Shown in pieces: positions 1-5,034 of a stretch of DNA of 5,034 bases. The position numbers were made by a program, and so were the translations under genes. Location of the stretch: positions 1 through 5,034 of the forward strand of contig SKGI01000078.1 of NCBI GenBank assembly GCA_007117555.1. Direction: 5' to 3'. This DNA comes from Candidatus Izemoplasma sp. GTDB lineage: Bacteria; Bacillota_I; Bacilli_A; Izemoplasmatales; Izemoplasmataceae. Under the pieces are notes generated by a model, which was not told where the DNA came from, ran no database searches, and was given only the letters and a program-made list of their open reading frames with translations. The number at the start of each line of letters is the position of its first letter. Position 1 is the first letter of the stretch.

Positions 1-521
1 ATTTAGACTTATATTTAATTCATGCGCCTTGGCCATGGCATGACATTGGCAGTGATCACCGCGCCGGTAATGTCGAAGCATTCAAAGCACTTGAAAAGAT
101 TTATCAAAGTGGTCGTTCACGCGCGATTGGTGTATCTAACTTCTCTCCTGAAGATCTCGATAATATTTTAACCCACTGCGATGTCGTACCACACGTCAAT
201 CAAATTGCCTTATTTATTGGTAAAAATCAAGCGGAAACGCATGCCTATTGCCAAAAACATAACATACTTGTCCAAGCGTATTCACCACTTGCTTTAGGCT
301 ATGCTTTAAGCAATGAACTGGTCGGAAAAATGGCTGAAAAATACGACGTGACTCCTGCACAAATATGTATTCGCTATTGCATTCAAAAAGAAACCGCCCC
401 TCTACCTAAAAGCACGCATTGTGAACGGATGGTTGAAAATGCCGCGGTTGAGTTCGTAATCGAAGATGCGGATATGGCTGAGTTAGACGCTCTTGAAGAA
501 GATCCGCGTCGTTTCGGTTAA
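1..521 (+). CDS. Aldo/keto reductase, C-terminal part (5' end off window)
   Basis: Cytosolic NAD(P)H-dependent oxidoreductase reducing aldehydes or ketones on a TIM barrel; the physiological substrate cannot be told. The frame is open from the left edge (first whole codon at base 3) to TAA at 519-521, giving 172 visible residues; family members are about 270-285 residues, so roughly the first 105 are missing, including the catalytic Asp, Tyr and Lys. The fourth catalytic residue is present as the His of DLYLIH (visible residue 7). Further family marks are APWPW (8-12), GVSNF (43-47), VNQI (65-68), QAYSPL (91-96) and the cofactor-binding PLPKS (133-137) followed by ERMVEN (141-146). The HAPWPW variant after the catalytic His resembles, from memory, Bacillota members rather than the commoner HWP. 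The ATG at 330 is internal, because the conserved motifs lie upstream of it. A strong terminator follows 15 bases after the stop, so it is not joined to the next gene. Confidence 0.95.
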   Translation, partial: LDLYLIHAPWPWHDIGSDHRAGNVEAFKALEKIYQSGRSRAIGVSNFSPEDLDNILTHCDVVPHVNQIALFIGKNQAETHAYCQKHNILVQAYSPLALGYALSNELVGKMAEKYDVTPAQICIRYCIQKETAPLPKSTHCERMVENAAVEFVIEDADMAELDALEEDPRRFG

Positions 522-536
522 TCATTAATCCATTAT

Positions 537-565
537 GCGATGTGCCCTTAAGCACATCGCTTTTT
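537..565 (+). terminator. Intrinsic terminator of the aldo/keto reductase gene
   Basis: A perfect 9-bp stem (GCGATGTGC at 537-545, GCACATCGC at 552-560) with a six-base loop CCTTAA is followed directly by five T residues (561-565). It lies 15 bases past the reductase stop codon and upstream of the ABC gene promoter, so it isolates the two + strand genes. There is no A-tract on the left side, so it should work in the + direction only. Confidence 0.92.
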
Positions 566-614
566 GTATGTTAATGCATCATGATGTAAGTTGCCTATCA
601 ATAAGGTATTCTCG

Positions 615-643
615 TTGCATAGAGACGTCGTTTTTCCTATAAT
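615..643 (+). promoter_or_regulatory. Sigma-A type promoter of the ABC transporter gene
   Basis: A perfect -10 box TATAAT (638-643) is preceded by TTGCAT (615-620), a 3-of-6 match to TTGACA, at exactly 17 bases. Transcription should begin near 650, giving a leader of about 20 bases. The weak -35 box with a perfect -10 could allow activation, but no clear operator is seen. The 10-bp palindrome CATCATGATG (577-586) lies 28 bases upstream of the -35 box; it may be chance. Confidence 0.7.
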
Positions 644-653
644 GAAATCATAT

Positions 654-661
654 AGAAAGGG
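654..661 (+). promoter_or_regulatory. Ribosome binding site deciding the ABC gene start
   Basis: AGAAAGGG matches the 5' half of the extended complement of the 16S rRNA 3' end (AGAAAGGAGG). Two in-frame ATGs follow, at 664 (2 bases after the site) and 670 (8 bases after). The first is too close for normal initiation, so 670 is preferred. Confidence 0.65.
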
Positions 662-669
662 CGATGACT

Positions 670-2973
670 ATGTTGCAACTAAAAGGTATTACAAAACGAT
701 ACGAGATCGGTTCATTTAAGCAAACTGCCCTTGATGGTGTCGACTTAGCGTTCAGGTCGCAAGAGTTCGTCTGTATACTCGGACCATCAGGCTCAGGTAA
801 AACGACGATGTTAAATATGATTGGTGGTTTAGATCGCTATGATGCTGGCGATTTACTGATCAGTGGCAAATCAACACGTCACTTTAAAGCCTCACAATGG
901 GACAGTTATCGTAATCACGCGATTGGTTTTGTATTTCAAAACTACAATCTCATTACCCATACAAGTGTTTTAGCGAATGTCGAAGTCGGCATGACTTTAA
1001 GTGGGTTAAGTGTAGAGAAACGGCGAGAACGGGCCCTTGAAGTGCTTGAACGGGTTGGATTGATTGATCATGTCGATAAAAAACCGAATCAACTTTCGGG
1101 CGGCCAAATGCAGCGGGTAGCTATCGCCCGCGCGTTAGCCAATGATCCAGACATTATTTTAGCCGATGAGCCAACTGGCGCGATTGACAGTGAGACAAGC
1201 CGGCAAATTATGACTTTGATTCAAGAAATTGCCAAAGATAAACTGGTTGTTATGGTGACACATGATGAGCAAATTGCTAAGACGTATGCAAACCGTGTGG
1301 TGACACTTCGAGATGGTCAAGTCTTGCATGATAGCAACCCTTATGTCACTGAAGTGGATGCGCCCCAAAAACTTTCTTTCAAAAAGACATCAATGGCTTT
1401 TTGGCAAGCACTTCAACTCTCTTTCAGCAACTTGAAAACCAAAAAGTTTCGAACACTCATCACAGCCTTTGCAGGGAGTATCGGCATTATCGGTGTTGCG
1501 TTAGTGTTGTCGCTTGCGAACGGTCTCAATCAAGAGATTGATCGACTTGAAATGACCACCCTTTCAGAGTTCCCCATCCAAATTGATTCAATTGCTTTCG
1601 ATGTGGCCGCGGCTAGACAAGCTGGCCCACCCACGGGGCCACCTACAGATGCGGATGGTTTGGAACGTTTTCCCGATGTAAGGCAAATTTTTCCCTTTCA
1701 GCGCCAAATTTCATCTGTGCAACATATTAATATCATCGAGGATGATTATCTCGATCATCTCGCCGCACTCGATCCAGTTTATTATCACGATATTATGATT
1801 CGACGCAGTGTGAACATGAACATTCTCCATCGGCGCCCGAATGATCAAGTGAGCCGTATCAATACCGGCGCAGTGAACTTTGAGCCCCTACTTGGCAATC
1901 CGGAGTTTTTTGCGGATAACTATGATATTTTAGAAGGACGCCATCCTGAAAACCACCAAGAACTATTACTCGTTGTTGATGCGTTTAACCGCTTAAATAT
2001 ACGGATGATAACAGAGCTTGGATTTGATCCCAACGCATTAGAATTTGATTTTGATGTTTTTTTAAACCGTTCTTTTCAAGCGGTGCTACTCGATGATTTT
2101 TACACATACAACCCGGAAACGGATCGTTTTTTTCAGCCATCTAACTTAACCGAATTTTATGCTGAACAACGAGGCATCGAACTAACGATTGTCGGCATTG
2201 CCCGTATTCAAGATGGGGCCATCTCTAATGTTCTGAGCCAAGGGATTAAGTATCATCCAGATTTAGCCGAAATCTATCTTGAACATGCCGCTGCTTCAGA
2301 AATTGGTCAAGCGCAAATCGCCTCACCTGAACGTAGCGTCTTGACCGGCAATCAAATTACCCCGCAAACACATCAGTCACTTTTAAGAACACTCGGTGTT
2401 GACAGCACCCCAAGTTCAATTGCCATCTATCCCGTCAGTTTTGAAGCTAAGGAAGCCATTCGGAATCATTTGGATGCATATAATGAAGACCGTTCGGAGT
2501 CTGAACGAATCATTTACACCGATTTAGCGGCGATTGTGACCGAGTTAACGAGTGATGTCATCAATGGCATCTCCTATGTGCTCATCGCCTTCTCATCGAT
2601 TTCATTAATTGTCTCCTCGATTATGATTGGCATCATCACGTATGTGTCCGTATTAGAACGTACCAAAGAGATTGGTATTTTACGTAGTTTGGGGGCACGA
2701 AAACGCGATATTGCCAGAGTCTTTAACGCCGAAACGACAATTATCGGTTTTGTATCAGGCGCACTGGGTGTATTGATCGCCTTTTTATTGACCTTCCCAA
2801 TCAATGCGATTATTGGAAACTTAGTCGATCAACTTGATCGTCTTGCGGTCATGCCTATTCAAGCGGTCTTTGCGTTGATAGCAATCAGCATTTTTCTCAC
2901 ACTCATTGCCGGTCTTATTCCTTCTAGCATCGCTTCAAGAAAAGATCCTGTAGCGGCACTAAGAGTTGATTGA
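670..2973 (+). CDS. MacB-type ABC transporter, fused ATPase and FtsX-like permease
   Basis: Inner-membrane ABC protein of the type VII (MacB/LolCDE/FtsX) superfamily, 767 residues from ATG 670 (769 if ATG 664 is used). Such proteins use ATP-driven movement to act on substrates outside the membrane (peptides, lipoproteins, toxins, antibiotics) rather than pumping through a channel. ATPase domain, residues 1-230: Walker A GPSGSGKT (38-45), Q-loop Gln90, signature LSGGQ (142-146), Walker B IILADE (162-167, catalytic Glu167), H-loop His198; all intact. Permease: helix 1 at about 263-285, extracytoplasmic domain about 286-634, helices 2-4 at about 635-660, 688-710 and 731-751. Superfamily marks are [14 protein letters not shown] after helix 2 and the ending [10 protein letters not shown]. 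The outer domain, about 350 residues with a proline-rich GPPTGPPTD stretch near its start, is larger than that of MacB as I recall it (about 220); I recognise no subdomain in it. The protein should homodimerise. No HlyD-type adaptor or two-component pair is visible, so the substrate is unknown. Own promoter and terminator imply a single-gene unit. Confidence 0.95.
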   Translation: MLQLKGITKRYEIGSFKQTALDGVDLAFRSQEFVCILGPSGSGKTTMLNMIGGLDRYDAGDLLISGKSTRHFKASQWDSYRNHAIGFVFQNYNLITHTSVLANVEVGMTLSGLSVEKRRERALEVLERVGLIDHVDKKPNQLSGGQMQRVAIARALANDPDIILADEPTGAIDSETSRQIMTLIQEIAKDKLVVMVTHDEQIAKTYANRVVTLRDGQVLHDSNPYVTEVDAPQKLSFKKTSMAFWQALQLSFSNLKTKKFRTLITAFAGSIGIIGVALVLSLANGLNQEIDRLEMTTLSEFPIQIDSIAFDVAAARQAGPPTGPPTDADGLERFPDVRQIFPFQRQISSVQHINIIEDDYLDHLAALDPVYYHDIMIRRSVNMNILHRRPNDQVSRINTGAVNFEPLLGNPEFFADNYDILEGRHPENHQELLLVVDAFNRLNIRMITELGFDPNALEFDFDVFLNRSFQAVLLDDFYTYNPETDRFFQPSNLTEFYAEQRGIELTIVGIARIQDGAISNVLSQGIKYHPDLAEIYLEHAAASEIGQAQIASPERSVLTGNQITPQTHQSLLRTLGVDSTPSSIAIYPVSFEAKEAIRNHLDAYNEDRSESERIIYTDLAAIVTELTSDVINGISYVLIAFSSISLIVSSIMIGIITYVSVLERTKEIGILRSLGARKRDIARVFNAETTIIGFVSGALGVLIAFLLTFPINAIIGNLVDQLDRLAVMPIQAVFALIAISIFLTLIAGLIPSSIASRKDPVAALRVD

Positions 2974-2977
2974 ACAT

Positions 2978-3024
2978 AAAAAAGTTTGCTCGATGCACGC
3001 AGCATCAGCAAACTTTTTGTTTTT
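2978..3024. terminator. Bidirectional terminator between convergent genes
   Basis: A 12-bp stem (2979-2990 with 3007-3018) continues, past one bulged C at 2991, into a 5-bp stem GATGC/GCATC (2992-2996, 3002-3006) with loop ACGCA. The outer stem starts with A residues and ends with T residues, so each strand gives a hairpin followed by a U-run: TTTTTGTTTTT at 3014-3024 on + and six T from 2983-2978 on -. It begins 5 bases after the ABC stop and ends 6 bases short of the lipoprotein stop, so it serves both. Confidence 0.93.
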
Positions 3025-3030
3025 GATAGA

Positions 3031-4242
3031 TTATTCAGGGAACAACGTTTCAGCAATATCATTAGGTATGAGAACCTGATCAATTGTGTGTACAACGCCT
3101 AAGCCCATTAATGTCTCGCTTGAAAGAATTGTTGCCCCTTCGACAAGAATTTGCCCATCGACGTTTTCTATGGCAATGGACTGATTCCCATAAAGAGTAG
3201 GTAAGGTGGTCGGTGCAGAGATAAACAAGTCATCAAGCAAATAGTCGCCTTCAACAATATGATAGGCTAAAATATCAGGGAGTCGCTCAAGTTCAAGTAA
3301 CGCTTCAAAAGACAAATCTAATTCAGCAGCTAAGTTGGAAAATGCTGTTTCATTTGGGGCAAAAATAGTAAAGCTTGATCCAGAAATCAACTGGAAAAAT
3401 AATCCAGACTCGATGAGTAGATCAAATAACATTTCTAACATATCATCGCCAATCAGGTCGAGTAACAGCTCTTCAATTAAGTTAGGTGGTATGAGAACAC
3501 CATCAATGTCGTGAAGAATGCCGTTTGTAAAAATACGATTTGACGCACCGACTGTGGCAGTTTCATTTAAGACGAGTTGTGGGCCTTCTAATGTAAATGA
3601 AATGGAATCACCCGAAAGGGTAGGTAACGTCATCGGGGCAAAATCGGCAAGCGCATCAAGATCTCTTGAGCGGTCATGGACATGAAAAAGCACGATTTCG
3701 TTAAGTTGTTCAAGTGATAATAACATACTTCTTGGTAAGTTAAAGTTTGCGAACAAGACATCAAACGCATCATCAGTTGGGGCAAAGACAGTAAGGGCAC
3801 TGGCTGTTTCAAGCATCTCAACTAATCCTGCCGTCTCAATCATCTCGATGAAAATTGAATAGTGTCCGAGATTTTCCATTGTTTCTATTAAACTGCCAGC
3901 CGTGACGACGACAGTGATGACCGCTTCAACCGCGTTTTGATTCGTCACGCGACCAGTGGTGATCGGTTGACCATGTAAGACATACTCACCAGGTAAGGCC
4001 GCATTATAATCACTACGAGCGGATTCCCAAGCAATACGGACCAATGTTTCGCTGCCATCATCTAATGTCACAATAAGTTGTCCTGGTAAATCCAACATTT
4101 CAAAGCCTGTAAACGTACTGACAATTTGGTCGTTAAGCGCCTCGATTTCTACAATGTCACGAATCGGTTCATCCGCCGCATCACAGGCCGATACGACCGA
4201 AATAAACAAAAGAAATAGCGCGGCTACAAACCACTTTTTCAT
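3031..4242 (-). CDS. Lipoprotein with Ig-like domain and two fasciclin (FAS1) domains
   Basis: Predicted surface lipoprotein, 403 residues from ATG at 4242. The N-terminus MKKWF, a hydrophobic stretch and the lipobox VSAC predict lipidation at Cys20 and anchoring to the outer face of the membrane. Residues about 30-112 look like a bacterial Ig-like domain of the Big_4 kind: LDLPGQLIVTLDDGS, then IAWES, PGEYVLHG and a final AVITVVV strand. Two FAS1 domains follow: about 117-252 (LTVFAPTDDAF, LFHVHD, NGILHDIDGVLIP) and about 256-396 (FTIFAPNETAF, LAYHIVEGDY, LGVVHTIDQVLIP). FAS1 domains mediate adhesion to proteins, polysaccharides or cells in characterised cases, so a cell-surface or matrix-binding role is inferred; the ligand is unknown. 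The two copies are related in protein sequence but show no obvious DNA repeat, so the duplication is old. The mature part has no lysine, 9 Arg and about 63 Asp+Glu. A GTG at 4245 directly before the ATG could also start it (AAGGAG at 4258-4253 is 7 bases from GTG, 10 from ATG). Confidence 0.92.
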   Translation of the reverse strand: MKKWFVAALFLLFISVVSACDAADEPIRDIVEIEALNDQIVSTFTGFEMLDLPGQLIVTLDDGSETLVRIAWESARSDYNAALPGEYVLHGQPITTGRVTNQNAVEAVITVVVTAGSLIETMENLGHYSIFIEMIETAGLVEMLETASALTVFAPTDDAFDVLFANFNLPRSMLLSLEQLNEIVLFHVHDRSRDLDALADFAPMTLPTLSGDSISFTLEGPQLVLNETATVGASNRIFTNGILHDIDGVLIPPNLIEELLLDLIGDDMLEMLFDLLIESGLFFQLISGSSFTIFAPNETAFSNLAAELDLSFEALLELERLPDILAYHIVEGDYLLDDLFISAPTTLPTLYGNQSIAIENVDGQILVEGATILSSETLMGLGVVHTIDQVLIPNDIAETLFPE

Positions 4243-4245
4243 CAC

Positions 4246-4305
4246 TAAATCGCTCCTTATAAGGTATACAAAGTTAGTTAAATTATACCATGTGAAAGCG
4301 ATTTA
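4246..4305. repeat. Inverted repeat enclosing the lipoprotein promoter and leader
   Basis: TAAATCGCT at 4246-4254 and its exact reverse complement AGCGATTTA at 4297-4305 stand 42 bases apart. One arm lies between the -35 and -10 boxes, the other overlaps the ribosome binding site. Inside it is a second pair, GGTATA (4263-4268) and TATACC (4284-4289), the latter overlapping the -10. No T-run follows, so it is not a terminator. It could be an operator pair, or chance in AT-rich DNA. Confidence 0.4.
4253..4258 (-). promoter_or_regulatory. Ribosome binding site of the FAS1 lipoprotein gene
   Basis: On the - strand the sequence reads AAGGAG, a strong Shine-Dalgarno, 7 bases before GTG (4245-4243) and 10 before ATG (4242-4240). 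Both starts are in frame and adjacent, so the site fits either and changes the product by one residue. The site is the right half of the palindrome CCTTATAAGG (4255-4264), whose possible hairpin is too small (3 bp) to be a convincing switch. Confidence 0.75.
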
Positions 4306-4310
4306 TGCCA
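4282..4310 (-). promoter_or_regulatory. Promoter of the FAS1 lipoprotein gene
   Basis: Read on the - strand, a perfect TATAAT (4287-4282) is preceded by TGG, making an extended -10 (TGnTATAAT). A poor -35, TGGCAT (4310-4305), stands 17 bases upstream and overlaps the last codons of the prenyltransferase gene. Extended -10 promoters tolerate a weak -35. Start of transcription is expected near 4275, with a leader of about 33 bases. The lipoprotein therefore has its own promoter although it follows the prenyltransferase by only 60 bases. Confidence 0.72.
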
Positions 4311-5034
4311 CTAAGAAGTACTGTAATGTCACGGCGATTACCATCAAAGTGTTAAGAAGAATTGAGACAAATACAAGAATGACCATCGCCGATTCCCCAG
4401 GAATACTTTTCTTGAAGTTGATGAGTATGCCTTGGATAAATAATAATCCACCTAACATAAGGATTGATGTGACGCCAATTATTGAATCAAAACTGATAAC
4501 ATTCATCACAACTAGGCCAACGTAACCAACTAAATAAAGACTGAACATCAGCCATTTTGCGGTGGTGTTGCCAAGGATCACTGCAGTTGTACGTTTGTTA
4601 CTTTTCTGATCTGAGGGTGCATCAGGTAAGGCGGTTGAAATCGCCATGCCAAGCTGACCAGGAAGGAGTACTATTAAGGCAACCCAAGGTATATTATTTA
4701 TTTCACCACCTTGGACAATAAAACCGATGAGCGGCAAGACGAGTCCGACACCAAGCATTTGTAAAATCTCACCAAAACCTCGATATGACATCCGAATGGG
4801 ATTAAAACTATACGCCTGCAACAATACGAGTCCAGCGACTACGAGTATGAGTGCTAGCCAAGATTCACTCCAAAGTGTAAACACAATACCAAAACCAATA
4901 CATAGCCCTGCCATAACCAGTGTTCCATTGAGAAGTTGTTTTCGACTTAGTTCTCCTTCAACTAACACACGCGAACCGCCGGTAAAAGGGGTATAGGTTT
5001 CGTTCAATCGATCCGTTTCATAATCGCTCGTATC
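4303..5034 (-). CDS. UbiA-family prenyltransferase (MenA-like), N-terminus off window
   Basis: Integral membrane enzyme that joins a polyprenyl diphosphate to an aromatic acceptor, as in menaquinone or ubiquinone synthesis. The frame is open from the right edge to TAA at 4305-4303, with 243 visible residues; the family is about 290-310, so some 50-60 are missing. The visible start DTSDYETD fits the first Asp-rich motif NDxxDxxxD, its Asn lying just beyond the edge, and is followed by PFTGGSRVLVEGELS (visible 15-29), typical of MenA-like members. YSFNPIRMSYRGFGE (75-89) is another family block. The second Asp-rich motif is DAPSD (138-142) followed by NKRTTAVILG (146-155). These motifs bind Mg2+ and the diphosphate. 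About seven hydrophobic helices are visible. The TTG at 5007 is not the start because the first motif lies upstream of it. The acceptor is uncertain: dihydroxynaphthoate (menA) is plausible, but no other quinone gene is present, so no symbol is given. Transcription may continue into the lipoprotein gene. Confidence 0.92.
   Translation of the reverse strand, partial: DTSDYETDRLNETYTPFTGGSRVLVEGELSRKQLLNGTLVMAGLCIGFGIVFTLWSESWLALILVVAGLVLLQAYSFNPIRMSYRGFGEILQMLGVGLVLPLIGFIVQGGEINNIPWVALIVLLPGQLGMAISTALPDAPSDQKSNKRTTAVILGNTTAKWLMFSLYLVGYVGLVVMNVISFDSIIGVTSILMLGGLLFIQGILINFKKSIPGESAMVILVFVSILLNTLMVIAVTLQYFLVA

Noticed and set aside
1159..1368. Short - strand open frame inside the ATPase domain
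   Set aside because: Antisense of the Walker B to H-loop region; no RBS or motif.
670..2973. Bce-type antibiotic-sensing module
   Set aside because: Bce systems have separate ATPase and ten-helix permease and a neighbouring two-component system; here ATPase is fused, four helices are visible and no regulator is adjacent.
2574..3095. Two short - strand open frames across the ABC 3' end and the terminator
   Set aside because: They overlap the conserved C-terminal permease helices, and the second runs through the terminator hairpin into the lipoprotein 3' end in another frame.
4255..4264. CCTTATAAGG palindrome as an RNA switch hiding the RBS
   Set aside because: A hairpin within it would have only three base pairs around a four-base loop, too weak to matter; more likely a by-product of the RBS next to AT-rich DNA.
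4154..4525. Open frame of 123 codons on the + strand across the lipoprotein start and prenyltransferase end
   Set aside because: It is antisense to two well-supported genes and their promoter, has no recognisable motif and no good RBS; low-complexity composition fits a shadow frame.
4727..4996. Open frame of 89 codons on the + strand
   Set aside because: Antisense to the conserved UbiA motifs; no family resemblance.
3031..5034. Extracellular electron transfer locus (UbiA-type enzyme beside a surface lipoprotein, as in Listeria)
   Set aside because: The lipoprotein is FAS1/Ig-like with no visible FMN-attachment motif, and no Ndh2, EetA/B or flavin transferase gene is present in the window.

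Overview
The window reads as chromosome of a low-to-moderate GC Gram-positive-type bacterium (Bacillota or a free-living relative of the mollicutes; lineage not resolvable from this sequence). The lipoprotein signal, the fused MacB-type ATPase/permease with a large outer domain, the strong AGGAG-type ribosome binding sites, the TATAAT promoters and the hairpin-plus-T terminators all fit. The genetic code is the standard bacterial one: the ten tryptophans I can read in the four genes are all TGG. I see no mobile element, tRNA, rRNA or CRISPR array.

Layout: (1) 1-521, + strand, the C-terminal part of an aldo/keto reductase whose start lies left of the window, closed by a perfect 9-bp stem terminator (537-565). 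(2) 566-669, a short control region with a TATAAT promoter and an RBS. (3) 670-2973, + strand, a one-gene unit for a MacB-type ABC protein: N-terminal ATPase, four membrane helices and an extracytoplasmic domain of about 350 residues. (4) 2978-3024, a long hairpin that ends both convergent units. (5) 3031-4242, - strand, a lipoprotein with one Ig-like (Big_4-type) domain and two fasciclin (FAS1) domains. (6) 4243-4310, its promoter and leader, inside a 9-bp inverted repeat. (7) 4303-5034, - strand, most of a UbiA-family prenyltransferase that runs off the right edge.

The genes do not form one evident pathway. The reductase is a separate cytosolic enzyme. The ABC protein is a membrane machine probably acting on a peptide, lipid or envelope component, with its own promoter and terminator. 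The prenyltransferase (quinone-type biosynthesis, exact substrate unknown) and the lipoprotein are in the same direction with a 60-base gap; the lipoprotein has its own promoter but there is no terminator between them, so partial co-transcription is likely.

Most notable: the mature FAS1 lipoprotein has no lysine and about 63 acidic residues against 9 arginines, and the outer domain of the ABC protein is similarly lysine-poor (2 Lys, 22 Arg) although its cytosolic domain is not. The prenyltransferase reading frame is open to the edge and its first visible residues complete the NDxxDxxxD motif, so the TTG that could be taken as its start is internal. I found no convincing wholly new system here.
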